From: Streptomyces sp. NRRL F-6676
Lineage (GTDB): Bacteria; Actinomycetota; Actinomycetes; Streptomycetales; Streptomycetaceae
Assembly (NCBI RefSeq): GCF_000725625.1
Contig: NZ_JOHS01000063.1
Coordinates: 1-35,450 of the forward strand
DNA length: 35,450 nucleotides
Direction: 5' to 3'
A program made the position numbers and the translations under genes. The notes beneath the pieces are model-generated. The model saw nothing but the letters and a program-made list of their open reading frames with translations. It was not told the DNA's origin and ran no database searches. Each line of letters begins with the position of its first letter. Position 1 is the stretch's first letter. This document shows positions 1 to 8,359 of this stretch, piece by piece.

Positions 1-25
1 CCGCAGGCGCCGTGTGACCGGAGTG

Positions 26-138
26 GGCCGTGGGGGTGCGTCGCAGTCCGTCGCGTAGCTCGTCGCAGCAGACGCGCACCCGTCCCGGGATACGGCCGTA
101 TGCCAGCCCGGCGACGGACTCGACGCACCCCCACGGCC
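26..138. repeat. Long imperfect inverted repeat downstream of thiD
   Basis: Positions 26-54 and 111-138 are complementary over about 28 bp with one bulged base. The loop of about 56 bases contains a 12-base palindrome, atacggccgtat, at 90-101. The element lies just beyond the thiD stop codon on the minus strand, so it may end thiD transcription. No coding frame with convincing protein features was seen in 1-203. Confidence 0.6.
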
Positions 139-203
139 CCGACCCCACCACACCACCCCCCGCGCACCCCCACCCCACCACCACCGGAGCCAAACACCCC
201 CGC

Positions 204-1025
204 TCACGCCTCGCGCAGCCGCCAGCCGTGGTGTACCGGCCCCACACCCGCCCCCAGCGGGAACCCCGCCTCGATCGCCCCCGTCACATACGCCTTCGCC
301 GCCCGTGCCGCCTCCGGCACGGAATCCCCGTACGCCAGCCGCGCCGCCAGCGCGGACGCCAGTGTGCACCCCGTGCCATGCGTGTGGCGGTTGTCATACC
401 GAGGCGCACGCAGCCAGTGCTCCTCCGCCCCGTCCGTCAGCAGATCCACCGCCTCGCCCGCCCCCACCAGATGCCCACCCTTCACCAGCACCCACCGCGG
501 CCCGTACGCCAACACCGCCCGAGCCGCCGGCCGCAGCTGCTCCTCCGACTCCACCCGCACCCCCGTGAGCTGCGCCACCTCGTCCAGGTTCGGCGTCGCC
601 ACCGTCGCGACCGGCAGCAGCCGCGTCCGCACGGAGTCGAGCGCGGACTCGGCGAGCAGCGAGTCCCCGTGCTTCGACACCCCCACCGGATCGACGACCA
701 CGGGCACCCCCACGCCCGCCGGCAGCTCCGCCAGCAGCTCCGCCACCGCCTCCACCAGCTCCGCCGACGCCAGCATCCCCGTCTTGACGGCCTGCACCCC
801 GATGTCGTCGACGACAGAGCGGTACTGCGCCCGCACCGCCCCCACCGGAAGTTCCCACGCCCCCTGCACGCCCACGGAGTTCTGCGCGGTCACGGCCGTG
901 AGCACGCTCATCCCGTGCACGCCCAGCGCCAGCATCGTCTTCAGATCGGCCTGGATCCCGGCGCCCCCGCCGGAGTCGGACCCGGCCACGGTCAGCACCC
1001 GGGGCGGAGCGACGGCGGCGCTCAT
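204..1025 (-). CDS. thiD: Hydroxymethylpyrimidine/phosphomethylpyrimidine kinase ThiD
   Basis: Phosphorylates hydroxymethylpyrimidine and then its monophosphate to give HMP-PP, the pyrimidine half of thiamine (cytoplasm). The 273-residue product has the ribokinase-like ThiD pattern: an N-terminal [20 protein letters not shown] segment (about residues 10-29), a central TGML segment, and the C-terminal [13 protein letters not shown] anion-hole signature. Its ATG overlaps the thiL stop as ATGA, so the two genes are almost certainly co-transcribed and translationally coupled. The length is normal for a single-domain ThiD. An in-frame extension further upstream would run through thiL and looks non-coding, so the overlapping ATG is the chosen start. 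Confidence 0.95.
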   Translation of the reverse strand: MSAAVAPPRVLTVAGSDSGGGAGIQADLKTMLALGVHGMSVLTAVTAQNSVGVQGAWELPVGAVRAQYRSVVDDIGVQAVKTGMLASAELVEAVAELLAELPAGVGVPVVVDPVGVSKHGDSLLAESALDSVRTRLLPVATVATPNLDEVAQLTGVRVESEEQLRPAARAVLAYGPRWVLVKGGHLVGAGEAVDLLTDGAEEHWLRAPRYDNRHTHGTGCTLASALAARLAYGDSVPEAARAAKAYVTGAIEAGFPLGAGVGPVHHGWRLREA

Positions 1026-1987
1026 GACTCGATGTCCCCGAAGTGGTCCCAGCCGCCCTTGCTGGTCCACGGCGCCCCGTCCACCGTGACCTGCGGCAGC
1101 GCCGAGGGGTGCAGCACCTCGCCGATCACCTTCCACCGTGCCGGCAGCTTCACGTCGGGCGGGAAGGTCGCGACGATCGCGTGGTCCTCGCCGCCCGTCA
1201 GCACCCATTGCAGCGGATCGACGCCCACCGCCTGCCCGATGTCGTTCATCTGGGAGGGGACGTCCAGCGCCCCGGACCGCACGTCGATCCGCACCTTGCT
1301 CGCCTCGGCGATGTGCCCCAGGTCGGCGATGAGCCCGTCGCTGACGTCGCACATCGCGGTGGCGCCGAGCCCGGCCGCGGCCGGCCCCGCGTGGTAGGGC
1401 GGTTCGGGCCGCCGGTGGGCCTCGACGAAGGCCCGCGGCGACCGGAACCCCCGGGAGAGCACCGCGTGCCCGGCCGCGGACCACCCCAGCCATCCGGTGA
1501 CGGCGACGACGTCACCGGGCTGCGCCCCGCCCCGGGTCACCGGCTCGTGGTTGCGCAGATCGCCCAGCGCCGTGATGGCCACGGTGATGGTGTCGCCCCG
1601 CACCACGTCACCGCCCACCACCGCCGCACCGGCGACCTGGCACTCGTCGCGCAGCCCGTCCATCAGCTCGGTCGGCCAGGTGACCGGCAGTTCCGCCGGG
1701 ACGACGAGGCCGAGCAGCAGCGCGGTCGGCACCGCCCCCATCGCGGCGATGTCCGCGAGGTTCTGCGCGGCGGCCTTGCGGCCGACGTCGTACGCCGTGG
1801 ACCAGTCGCGGCGGAAGTGCCGCCCCTCGAGCAGCAGATCGGTGCTCGCCACCACTCTGCGGTCGGGCGCGGAGACCACCGCGGCGTCGTCGCCGGGGCC
1901 GATCCGCACCGCCGGGGTGGTGGTGAGCCGGGAGGTGAGCTCCCTGATGAGCCCGAACTCCCCCAGCTCGCCCACGGTGCCCTTCAT
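1022..1987 (-). CDS. thiL: Thiamine-monophosphate kinase ThiL
   Basis: Phosphorylates thiamine monophosphate to the active cofactor thiamine diphosphate. The 321-residue product opens with GELGEFGLI and contains the PurM/ThiL nucleotide-binding motif IGPGDDAAV (about residues 31-39), the [11 protein letters not shown] substrate segment, and a C-terminal LTGGEDHAI motif, all typical of the family. The ATG at 1987 is preceded by an AGAAGGGG ribosome site. First gene of a thiL-thiD operon: its TGA overlaps the thiD ATG. It is divergent from the Lrp-like gene at 2197, with about 210 bases between them that must hold both promoters; no clear box was picked there. Confidence 0.95.
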   Translation of the reverse strand: MKGTVGELGEFGLIRELTSRLTTTPAVRIGPGDDAAVVSAPDRRVVASTDLLLEGRHFRRDWSTAYDVGRKAAAQNLADIAAMGAVPTALLLGLVVPAELPVTWPTELMDGLRDECQVAGAAVVGGDVVRGDTITVAITALGDLRNHEPVTRGGAQPGDVVAVTGWLGWSAAGHAVLSRGFRSPRAFVEAHRRPEPPYHAGPAAAGLGATAMCDVSDGLIADLGHIAEASKVRIDVRSGALDVPSQMNDIGQAVGVDPLQWVLTGGEDHAIVATFPPDVKLPARWKVIGEVLHPSALPQVTVDGAPWTSKGGWDHFGDIES

Positions 1988-2196
1988 CGTCGTATCGCCC
2001 CTTCTGTCCCTGTCCGCACCACGTGCCCGATCCCGGGCCGGCCCGCACTCACGGCCGTCACCACCCATCCTGTGTCCGCCCCGGCACGCACACCCGCCGC
2101 ACCACGGCGTGCGCGGGTCTCCCCGCGGCCGACGGCGACGCGATACCGTGGCGTCCCTTTCCCCCACATGATCCTCGTGGCCGCCCTGGAGGTTCC

Positions 2197-2430
2197 GTGG
2201 TACAGGCGTACATCCTGATCCAGACGGAGGTCGGCAAGGCGTCGACCGTCGCCGAGACGATCAGCAAGCTCCCCGGCATCATCCAGGCCGAGGACGTGAC
2301 GGGTCCCTACGACGTCATCGTGCGCGCGCAGGCCGACACGGTCGACGAACTCGGCCGCATGGTGGTCGCCAGAGTCCAGCAAGTGGACGGCATCACACGC
2401 ACGCTGACCTGCCCGGTGGTGCACCTGTAG
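2197..2430 (+). CDS. Stand-alone Lrp/AsnC ligand-binding (RAM) domain protein
   Basis: A 77-residue protein that is only the effector-binding half of an Lrp/AsnC regulator, with no DNA-binding helix-turn-helix. The sequence VQAYILIQTEVGKASTVAE followed by GPYDVIVRAQADTVDELG is the usual beta-alpha-beta RAM pattern. Stand-alone RAM proteins form rings that bind amino acids or modulate full-length Lrp proteins; the ligand here is unknown. The GTG start follows a GGAGG ribosome site at about 2188-2192 with short spacing. A longer in-frame reading from 2023 lacks coding character. The DUF3515 gene starts 20 bases after its stop, so they are probably one transcript. Confidence 0.88.
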   Translation: MVQAYILIQTEVGKASTVAETISKLPGIIQAEDVTGPYDVIVRAQADTVDELGRMVVARVQQVDGITRTLTCPVVHL

Positions 2431-2450
2431 CCCCCGTCTACCCTTGGCCG

Positions 2451-2978
2451 GTGAACTTCTTCCGCCACCGGCTCCTCGGCCTGCCCGTCGCCCCCGTCGC
2501 CGCGCTGCTGCTGGCGGCGACGGGCTGTTCCTCGGCAGACGGCGACGCCGCCCTCGCGGTTCCCTCCCCCGACGTGAAGACGGCGAAGGTGTGCCGGGCG
2601 CTGCACCGGGTGCTGCCCGGGAAGCTGGACGGACGGAGCCGCAACGACCCCGGGCCCCGGTCCGCCTACACGGCGGGCTGGGGAAGCCCAGCGATCATAC
2701 TGCGCTGCGGTGTCGTACGACCGCCGAAGATGATCGACCCGAAGGTGGCCGAGGGCGGCGATCCGGACGCCGTGGCCGGTGGCGTGAACGGCGTCGACTG
2801 GCTGATGGAGAAGCAGGACGACGGCACCTGGCGGTTCACCACCGCCAACCGCGTGGCCTATGTGCAGGTGAGCCTGCCGAAGGGGATGTCCGGGCAGGAG
2901 GAGGGCGCCGGCGTCCTCACCGGACTGGCGTCCGCCGTCAAGAAGGCGGTCCCCGAGGGAACCGCCTCCATGACCTGA
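2451..2978 (+). CDS. DUF3515 family probable lipoprotein
   Basis: A 175-residue protein from a GTG start. The N-terminus has a positive FRHR patch, a hydrophobic run (about residues 9-22) and a cysteine at residue 26 in LAATGC, a slightly unusual lipobox, so it is probably anchored to the outer face of the membrane. The mature part contains CRALHRVLPGKLDGR and WGSPAIILRCGV, the conserved pattern of actinobacterial DUF3515. Function is unknown. It sits between a RAM-domain gene and ddl, which it meets tail to tail with only about 25 bases between stops. No strong ribosome site precedes the GTG, consistent with coupling to the upstream gene. Confidence 0.85.
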   Translation: MNFFRHRLLGLPVAPVAALLLAATGCSSADGDAALAVPSPDVKTAKVCRALHRVLPGKLDGRSRNDPGPRSAYTAGWGSPAIILRCGVVRPPKMIDPKVAEGGDPDAVAGGVNGVDWLMEKQDDGTWRFTTANRVAYVQVSLPKGMSGQEEGAGVLTGLASAVKKAVPEGTASMT

Positions 2979-3003
2979 ACCGTTCCGCGACTCCCGTCGG
3001 CGG

Positions 3004-4161
3004 TCAGCGCAGTCCGGTGGACCGCCCGAGCGCCGTCACGATCAGCCGGTCCACCAGCTCCCCGTAGGAGACGCCGGTCGCCTGCCACATCTGCGGGAAC
3101 ATCGAGATCGGCGTGAAGCCCGGCATCGTGTTGATCTCGTTGATGACGAACTCCCCGTCCTCGGTGAGGAAGAAGTCCGCCCGCACCAGCCCCTCGCAGG
3201 AGGCCGCCTCGAACGCCTCGACGGCCAGCCGCCGCACCTCGGCGGTCTCCTCCGGCGTCAGCGGGGCCGGGACCAGACCGGGTGTGGAGTCCAGGTACTT
3301 GGCCTCGAAGTCGTAGTACGCGTGGGCGTCCGGCGGCGGGATCTCGGCGGGCACCGAGGCCCGGGGCCCGTCCTCGAACTCCAGTACCCCGCACTCGATC
3401 TCGCGGCCCCGCAGCTCCGCCTCGACGATGATCTTCGGGTCGTGCCGCTGCGCCTCGGCGATCGCCTCGTTGAGGCCGGCGAGGCCGCCCACCTTCGTGA
3501 TGCCGATGGACGAGCCCGCGCGCGCGGGCTTCACGAACAGCGGCCAGCCGTGCTCACCGGCGAAGTCGACGATCTTCTTGCGGGCGGCCGCCCGGTCGTT
3601 CGCCCACTCGCGCGGCCGGATCACCACGTAGGGGCCGACCTTCAGCCCGAACGAGGCGAACACCCGCTTCATGTAGTCCTTGTCCTGGCCGACGGCCGAG
3701 GCGAGCACGCCCGAACCCACGTACGGCACACCGGAGAGTTCCAGCAGCCCCTGGAGGGTGCCGTCCTCGCCGTAGGGGCCGTGCAGCACGGGGAAGACGA
3801 CGTCGACCTCGCCGAGCGCCTTGGGCACCGAGCCGGGCTCGCTGTAGACGACCTCGCGGCTGGCCGGGTCGACGGGGAGCAGCACGCCGCCCTCGGCCGC
3901 CTCGGCGAGTTCGTCGACGTCCGGGGGCCGCCGGTCGACGATGGCCATGCGGGCCGGTTCGTCGGCAGTGAGCGCCCAGCGGCCTTCCCGTGTGATGCCG
4001 ATCGGCAGGACGTCGTACTTGGTCCGGTCGATGGCGTTCAGCACGGCGCCGGCGGTGACCACGGAGATCCCGTGTTCGGAGCTGCGGCCGCCGAACACGA
4101 CGGCCACGCGCGGCTTGCGGGGCGGCTGCCCGGGACTCTGGGGGAGGTTCTCGGTGCTCAT
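3004..4161 (-). CDS. ddl: D-alanine--D-alanine ligase
   Basis: Joins two D-alanines using ATP to make the dipeptide that ends peptidoglycan stem peptides (cytoplasm). The 385-residue product has the N-terminal VAVVFGGRSSEHGISV motif (about residues 19-34), the ATP-grasp stretch around PLFVKPARAGSSIGITKV, and the C-terminal metal-binding INEINTMPGFT signature. No VanA-type features were singled out, so it is read as the housekeeping enzyme. The ATG at 4161 has no recognisable ribosome site, but a promoter-like -10 box lies only nine bases upstream, suggesting a leaderless mRNA. gpsA lies upstream in the same direction across a gap of about 158 bases with phased repeats. Longer in-frame extensions look non-coding. 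Confidence 0.96.
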   Translation of the reverse strand: MSTENLPQSPGQPPRKPRVAVVFGGRSSEHGISVVTAGAVLNAIDRTKYDVLPIGITREGRWALTADEPARMAIVDRRPPDVDELAEAAEGGVLLPVDPASREVVYSEPGSVPKALGEVDVVFPVLHGPYGEDGTLQGLLELSGVPYVGSGVLASAVGQDKDYMKRVFASFGLKVGPYVVIRPREWANDRAAARKKIVDFAGEHGWPLFVKPARAGSSIGITKVGGLAGLNEAIAEAQRHDPKIIVEAELRGREIECGVLEFEDGPRASVPAEIPPPDAHAYYDFEAKYLDSTPGLVPAPLTPEETAEVRRLAVEAFEAASCEGLVRADFFLTEDGEFVINEINTMPGFTPISMFPQMWQATGVSYGELVDRLIVTALGRSTGLR

Positions 4162-4170
4162 ATCGCGATG

Positions 4171-4199
4171 AGAGTACCCGTCCGTGTGCCCGGCGTCAG
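4171..4199 (-). promoter_or_regulatory. Putative ddl promoter, leaderless
   Basis: Read on the minus strand: CTGACG, 17 bases, TACTCT, close to the housekeeping sigma consensus. The -10 box ends nine bases before the ddl ATG, and there is no Shine-Dalgarno sequence. Transcription would begin at or within a few bases of the start codon. Confidence 0.5.
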
Positions 4200-4214
4200 C
4201 GCCCGCCGCCGGCC

Positions 4215-4273
4215 GTCGCTGAGCGTCGCACGGATAGTCGCTCAGCGTGGCACGGACGGCCGCACGGACGGCC
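4215..4273. repeat. Phased direct repeats and dyad upstream of ddl
   Basis: Two 20-base copies (4215-4234 and 4237-4256) match at 18 of 20 positions with a 22-base period. Because they differ at a symmetric place, CGCTGAGCG (4217-4225) and CGCTCAGCG (4239-4247) also form a perfect inverted pair. A 12-base unit GCACGGACGGCC is then tandemly repeated (4250-4261, 4262-4273). The cluster lies just upstream of the putative ddl -35 box, so it may bind a regulator. No regulator can be named from the sequence. Confidence 0.6.
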
Positions 4274-4319
4274 CCGGACCGGGCGGTGACGCGCGCGCTC
4301 CGGGCCGCGCCGGCCGGTG

Positions 4320-5330
4320 TCAGCGGCGTTCGGCCTTGGCGCTGCGGCCCATCAGTTCCTGGACGGCGGCCACCGGCGACTTGCCCTCGTGGACGATGCC
4401 GACGACGGTCTCGGTGAGCGGCATGTCGACGCCGTGCCGGCGCCCCAGATCCAGTACGGACTCGCAGGACTTGACGCCCTCGGCGGTCTGCCGGGTGACC
4501 GCGATGGTCTCCTGGACCGTCATGCCCTTGCCGAGGTTGGTGCCGAAGGTGTGGTTGCGGGAGAGCGGCGAGGAGCAGGTGGCGACCAGGTCGCCGAGGC
4601 CCGCGAGGCCGGAGAAGGTCAGCGGGTCGGCGCCCATGGCGTGGCCGAGCCGGGTGGTCTCGGCGAGGCCGCGGGTGATGAGCGAGCCCTTGGCGTTGTC
4701 GCCGAGCCCCATGCCGTCGGCGATGCCGACCGCGAGCCCGATGACGTTCTTGACCGCGCCGCCCAGTTCGCAGCCGACGACGTCGGTGTTGGTGTACGGG
4801 CGGAAGTACCGCGTGTGGCAGGCGGTCTGGAGCCTGCGGGCGACGTCCTCGTCGGTGCAGGCGACCACGGCGGCGGCCGGCATCCGGGCGGCGATCTCCC
4901 GGGCGAGGTTGGGGCCGGTGACCACGGCGATGCGCTCGGGGCCGACCTTGACGACGTCCTCGATCACCTCGCTCATCCGCATCGCGGAGCCGAGTTCGAC
5001 GCCCTTCATCAGCGAGACCAGGACGGTGCCCGGGGCGAGCAGCGGGCCCCACTCGGCGAGGTTGGCGCGCAGCGTCTGGGACGGCACGGCGAGCACGGTG
5101 AAGTCGGCGCCGCGGGCGGCCTCGGCGGCATCGGCGGTGGCCCGCAGATTGTCGGGGAGTTCGACACCCGGCAGATAGTCGGGGTTGGTCCGGGTGGAGT
5201 TGACCGCCTCGGCCACCTCCGGGCGCCGCGCCCACAGGGTGACCTCGCACCCGGCGTCGGCGAGCACCATGCCGAAGGCCGTGCCCCACGATCCCGTACC
5301 GAAGACGGCGGCCCTGACCGGCTCGCTCAC
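4320..5330 (-). CDS. gpsA: Glycerol-3-phosphate dehydrogenase [NAD(P)+]
   Basis: Reduces dihydroxyacetone phosphate to sn-glycerol-3-phosphate, the backbone for phospholipids. The 336-residue product has the N-terminal Rossmann motif FGTGSWGTAFG (about residues 10-20), the TGPNLAREIA segment and the catalytic-lysine region GAVKNVIGLAVGIADGMGLG, followed by the C-terminal GLGDLVATC block. Length is normal. The GTG start overlaps the stop of the upstream acyltransferase as GTGA, so the two are translationally coupled. That makes functional sense: the product of GpsA feeds glycerolipid acylation. Confidence 0.96.
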   Translation of the reverse strand: MSEPVRAAVFGTGSWGTAFGMVLADAGCEVTLWARRPEVAEAVNSTRTNPDYLPGVELPDNLRATADAAEAARGADFTVLAVPSQTLRANLAEWGPLLAPGTVLVSLMKGVELGSAMRMSEVIEDVVKVGPERIAVVTGPNLAREIAARMPAAAVVACTDEDVARRLQTACHTRYFRPYTNTDVVGCELGGAVKNVIGLAVGIADGMGLGDNAKGSLITRGLAETTRLGHAMGADPLTFSGLAGLGDLVATCSSPLSRNHTFGTNLGKGMTVQETIAVTRQTAEGVKSCESVLDLGRRHGVDMPLTETVVGIVHEGKSPVAAVQELMGRSAKAERR

Positions 5331-6193
5331 GTGCCCTGCCCCTCTTGCTGTGCGTGCTGTTCGCGCACGTCCCGCGGTGCGCGGTCCTGCTGCTCGTCGT
5401 CCCGCCGCTCGTCGACTTGCCGCTCGTCGGCCCGGCCGGCCTTCTCCCTGGCGGCGGCCGCCGCGGCGGTGCGTCTGCGCTGTGCGATGCGGACCTCGCG
5501 CGGGTCGTAGCGCTTGTCGGGCGCCTTCTCGCCGCGGATCTCCTCGAGCTGGCGGGTGATGGCGGCCATGATGACCTCCGTCGCCTCCTTCAGCAGCTCG
5601 GGTGTCATCTCGCGGCCGTAGAAGGAGCTGAGGTCCACCGGCGGGCCCGCGACGACGCGGTGCGTCTTGCGGGGGAAGAGGGCCGGCTTCTTGGCGTACG
5701 GCGGCAGCAGTTCGTTGGCGCCCCACTGGGCGACGGGGATCACCGGGCACCGGGTCTGGAGGGCGACGCGGGCGGCGCCGGTCTTGCCGGTCATGGGCCA
5801 CTGGTCCGGGTCGCGGGTGAGGGTGCCCTCGGGGTAGAAGGCGACGCACTCGCCGCTCTCGACGGCGTCGATCGCGGCCCGGAAGGCGCTGAGCGCGTCC
5901 GTGGTCTCGCGGTAGACGGGGATCTGCCCGGTGCCGCGCATGGCGGCGCCGACGAATCCCTTGCGGAAAAGCCCGCTCTTCGCGAGAAAGCGCGGCACAC
6001 GCCCGGTGTTGTACTGGTAGTGCGCGTACGCGAAGGGGTCCACATGCGAATTGTGGTTCACCGCGGTGATGAATCCGCCGTCGGCCGGCATGTTCTCCAT
6101 TCCGCGCCAATCCCGCTTCAGCAGAACCACCAGCGGCGGTTTGCAGATCACCGCGGCGAAGCGGTACCAGAAGCCGATTCTCCGGCGGGGCAC
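5327..6193 (-). CDS. 1-acyl-sn-glycerol-3-phosphate acyltransferase, PlsC-like
   Basis: Probably transfers an acyl chain to lysophosphatidic acid in phosphatidate synthesis, at the inner face of the membrane. The 288-residue product has the acyltransferase motif I NHNSHVD (His-47 and Asp-52, an HX4D arrangement), an RGTGQIPVYRE block, and motif III FYPEGT (about residues 119-124). The last 50 or so residues are a charged, Gln/Asp/Arg-rich tail that looks disordered. The GTG at 6193 follows a GAGGAAGG ribosome site. It overlaps gpsA by four bases, forming an operon with it. PlsC is the best family match; substrate preference cannot be read from sequence. Confidence 0.88.
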   Translation of the reverse strand: MPRRRIGFWYRFAAVICKPPLVVLLKRDWRGMENMPADGGFITAVNHNSHVDPFAYAHYQYNTGRVPRFLAKSGLFRKGFVGAAMRGTGQIPVYRETTDALSAFRAAIDAVESGECVAFYPEGTLTRDPDQWPMTGKTGAARVALQTRCPVIPVAQWGANELLPPYAKKPALFPRKTHRVVAGPPVDLSSFYGREMTPELLKEATEVIMAAITRQLEEIRGEKAPDKRYDPREVRIAQRRRTAAAAAAREKAGRADERQVDERRDDEQQDRAPRDVREQHAQQEGQGT

Positions 6194-6392
6194 ACGGACA
6201 CCTTCCTCTAGGGGCTTTCGGGCCTGACGGGTCTGGAACCCGGGCCCGGGGGAGCCGCACAAGTGTGGCCCCGGGCCGCCTGTCTGTCGAGAACACCGTA
6301 CGCCCCGGTGTGTGAACCGCCAGGTGGGACGTGGGCGGACGGTGTGCGGTCCGGGTGACAATGGGCGCGACGGGTCGGCGGACGGAGCGCGC

Positions 6393-7049
6393 GTGCAGTG
6401 GTCGTTGGTCATTCCGGTGAAAGCCCTGGCGCGGGCCAAGAGCCGCCTGACGGACACCGCCGGGGACGAAGTGCGCCCGGGGCTCGCGCTGGCGTTCGCG
6501 CAGGACACGGTGGCGGCGGCGCTCGCCTGTCCCCAGGTGCGCGATGTGGCGGTCGTCACGGACGACCCGCTCGCCGCGCGTGAGCTGTCCGCGCTGGGCG
6601 CGGTGCCCGTCCCCGACGAGCCGGCGGGCGGGCTGAACGCGGCGCTGGCGCACGGGGCGGGGGCCGTGCGGTCCCGGCGGCCGGGCGCGGCGCTGGCCGC
6701 CCTCAACGCCGATCTTCCGGCGCTGCGGCCCGCCGAATTGGGGCGGGTCCTCGATGCGGCCGTCGAATTCCCGCGGTCCTTTCTCGCGGATGCCGCGGGA
6801 ATCGGTACGACGTTGCTCGCGGCGGGGGCGGGGCAGGAATTGCGGCCGGCGTTCGGTGTGGATTCCCGGCGGCGGCATCTGGCTTCTGGGGCGGTGGAAC
6901 TCGCGCCGGGCGCGGTGGACTCCGTGCGGCAGGACGTCGACACGGGGGCGGATCTGCGGGCGGCGCTGGCGTTGGGGGTGGGGGTGCGGACGGCGGCCGC
7001 GGTGGGGGCCCTGCCGCTGGGGGCGTTGCCGTCCGGGTGCGGGTATTAG
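6393..7049 (+). CDS. cofC: 2-phospho-L-lactate (or PEP) guanylyltransferase CofC
   Basis: Transfers GMP from GTP to 2-phospho-L-lactate or phosphoenolpyruvate, giving the precursor of the side chain of coenzyme F420. The 218-residue product begins WSLVIPVKALARAKSRL, the nucleotide-binding loop of CofC/FbiD, and has VVTDDPLA, DEPAGGLNAAL and LNADLPAL blocks characteristic of the family. The GTG start, just before WSLVIPV, follows a GGACGGAGC site; an in-frame extension to 6312 is poor. Divergent from the plsC-like gene across about 200 bases. The small gene at 7059 follows after nine bases. Other F420 genes are not in this window, so it acts as a dispersed pathway gene. Confidence 0.9.
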   Translation: MQWSLVIPVKALARAKSRLTDTAGDEVRPGLALAFAQDTVAAALACPQVRDVAVVTDDPLAARELSALGAVPVPDEPAGGLNAALAHGAGAVRSRRPGAALAALNADLPALRPAELGRVLDAAVEFPRSFLADAAGIGTTLLAAGAGQELRPAFGVDSRRRHLASGAVELAPGAVDSVRQDVDTGADLRAALALGVGVRTAAAVGALPLGALPSGCGY

Positions 7050-7058
7050 GCTGCGGGT

Positions 7059-7262
7059 ATGCAGGCGACCGCGTACACGTACGACTCCGAGACCCGTGCC
7101 GGGCAGGTGCTGCTCGACGACGGGACGCCGGTCGCGTTCGACGCGGCGGCGTTCGACGCGGGGGGACTGCGGCTGCTGCGCCCCGGGCAGCGGGTGCGCG
7201 TGGAGACGGCCGGCGAGGGCGACGCCCTCCGCATCACCCTGGTGACCTTGCAGACGTTCTGA
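7059..7262 (+). CDS. Small beta-rich protein, possibly OB-fold-like
   Basis: A 67-residue protein starting nine bases after the cofC stop, so probably translated from the same mRNA. The stretch TRAGQVLLDDGTPVAFDAAAF, then LRLLRPGQRVRVET and LRITLVTLQTF, alternates turns and short strands in a way that recalls cold-shock or S1-type OB folds (gly-rich first strand, DDG turn, FD, then GQRVR). The usual RNA-binding aromatic motifs of CspA are missing, so this is only a fold guess. Codon use is typical of the genome, which supports a real gene. Function unknown. Confidence 0.65.
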   Translation: MQATAYTYDSETRAGQVLLDDGTPVAFDAAAFDAGGLRLLRPGQRVRVETAGEGDALRITLVTLQTF

Positions 7263-7283
7263 GATCGGGGGGGTGGCCCGGGA

Positions 7284-7345
7284 TTTTCCTCGCCCCCGCC
7301 GCCCCTACCCGTCCCGTCCTCAAGGGGCTCCGCCCCTTTGACCCC
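7284..7345 (+). repeat. Dispersed intergenic repeat, copy 1
   Basis: About 62 bases running from a TTTTC start through a C-rich block to an aaggggctccgcccctt hairpin and GACCCC. Nearly the same sequence recurs in the same orientation at 29069-29130. It is non-coding and looks like one of the common Streptomyces intergenic hairpin elements. Confidence 0.65.
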
Positions 7346-7370
7346 GTACGGGGCTTCACCCCGTTGCGCA

Positions 7371-7427
7371 GTTCCCCGCGCCCCTGAAAAAGCAGGGGCT
7401 TCCTGCTTTTTCAGGGGCGCGGGGAAC
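7371..7427. terminator. Perfect 26-bp hairpin between convergent genes
   Basis: Arms 7371-7396 and 7402-7427 are perfectly complementary over 26 bp around a five-base loop. A run of A residues in one arm and T in the other is built into the stem. It lies in the roughly 300-base gap between the 7059 gene and hupS, which converge, so it can serve as a bidirectional terminator. Nothing else coding was seen in 7263-7558. Confidence 0.7.
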
Positions 7428-7558
7428 CGCGGGACCAGCCACGGCGCGGCCGCACCCGCCCGACGACCCGCACCTCCGAGCTACTGGGCGCCCCTGCACC
7501 GCGGGCCGGACCCCAAGGGGTCCGGCCCGGCACGTGTCAATAACTGGCTGTGCGCGGC

Positions 7559-8221
7559 TCACTGCCGCGCACTGCTCGCCCGCTTCGCCGTCGTCGTCTT
7601 GCGCGCCGGCGACTTGCGTGCCGGTGCCTTCTTCGCGGTGGCCTTCTTCGCGGGGGCCTTCTTGGCCGTCGCCTTCGTGGCCGTCTTCTTCGCCGCCGCC
7701 GTGGACTTCTTCGCGGCGGCCGTCTTCGCCGTGCCGGTCGTCTTCTTGGCGGCGGTCTTCTTCGCCGTCGCCGTGGTCTTCTTGGCGGCCGTCTTCTTCG
7801 TCGCCGCCGCGGCCGTCTTGCGCGCGCCCGTCGCCTTCTTGGCAGCGGCCTTCTTGCCCGCGGCCTTGGCGATGGTGGGCGGCGGGCCCGAAAGGCTGCC
7901 CTTGGGCGCCTTCTTGACCGCGACCTCGCCGCCCTTGGGCAGCTTCTTGGACCCGCTCACCAGGTCCTTGAACCCCTGACCGGCGCGGAAGCGCGGCACG
8001 GACGTCTTCTTGACCCGCACCCGCTCCCCGGTCTGCGGGTTACGGGCATAGCGGGCCGGGCGGTCCACCTTCTCGAAGGAACCGAAGCCGGTGACGGAGA
8101 CCCGGTCCCCGGCGACGACCGCGCGGACGATGGCGTCCAGTACGGCGTCGACCGCGTCGGCGGCCTGCTGACGCCCGCCCATCTTGTCGGCAATCGCTTC
8201 TACGAGCTGCGCCTTGTTCAC
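7559..8221 (-). CDS. hupS: HU-family nucleoid protein with long Lys/Ala tail (HupS type)
   Basis: Histone-like protein that bends and compacts DNA. Residues 1 to about 95 are a full HU domain (NKAQLVEAIADKMGG, VSVTGFGSFEKVDRPAR, ARNPQTGERV). The rest, to residue 220, is a low-complexity tail of KKTAAKKT-like repeats rich in Lys, Ala and Thr, resembling eukaryotic linker histone tails. This two-part layout is that of the Streptomyces HupS protein, as opposed to the short HupA. The start is GTG after GGGGAAGAC. A well-formed promoter lies about 55 bases upstream. The small gene at 8360-8590 is upstream in the same direction. Confidence 0.93.
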   Translation of the reverse strand: MNKAQLVEAIADKMGGRQQAADAVDAVLDAIVRAVVAGDRVSVTGFGSFEKVDRPARYARNPQTGERVRVKKTSVPRFRAGQGFKDLVSGSKKLPKGGEVAVKKAPKGSLSGPPPTIAKAAGKKAAAKKATGARKTAAAATKKTAAKKTTATAKKTAAKKTTGTAKTAAAKKSTAAAKKTATKATAKKAPAKKATAKKAPARKSPARKTTTAKRASSARQ

Positions 8222-8272
8222 GTCTTCCCCTTCGGAGACATTGCCCGAACGAAACTGTTCAAGCCTTTTCGC

Positions 8273-8301
8273 ACGTTAGGCAGATACATACCGCAAATCA
8301 A
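8273..8301 (-). promoter_or_regulatory. Putative hupS promoter
   Basis: On the minus strand: TTGATT, 17 bases, TAACGT, a good match to the housekeeping (HrdB) promoter in the most AT-rich part of the gap. The predicted start near 8266 gives a leader of about 45 bases ending in the GGGGAAG ribosome site. Confidence 0.6.
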
Positions 8302-8359
8302 ACACGAAACGGGCTAATCACCCTTGTGCCGCAACGGACTCGGCTGCCGGGAACTCCCC

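Noticed and set aside
7571..7860. Repetitive tail of hupS as a separate repeat element
   Set aside because: The repetition reflects the Lys/Ala/Thr-rich protein tail and is in frame throughout.
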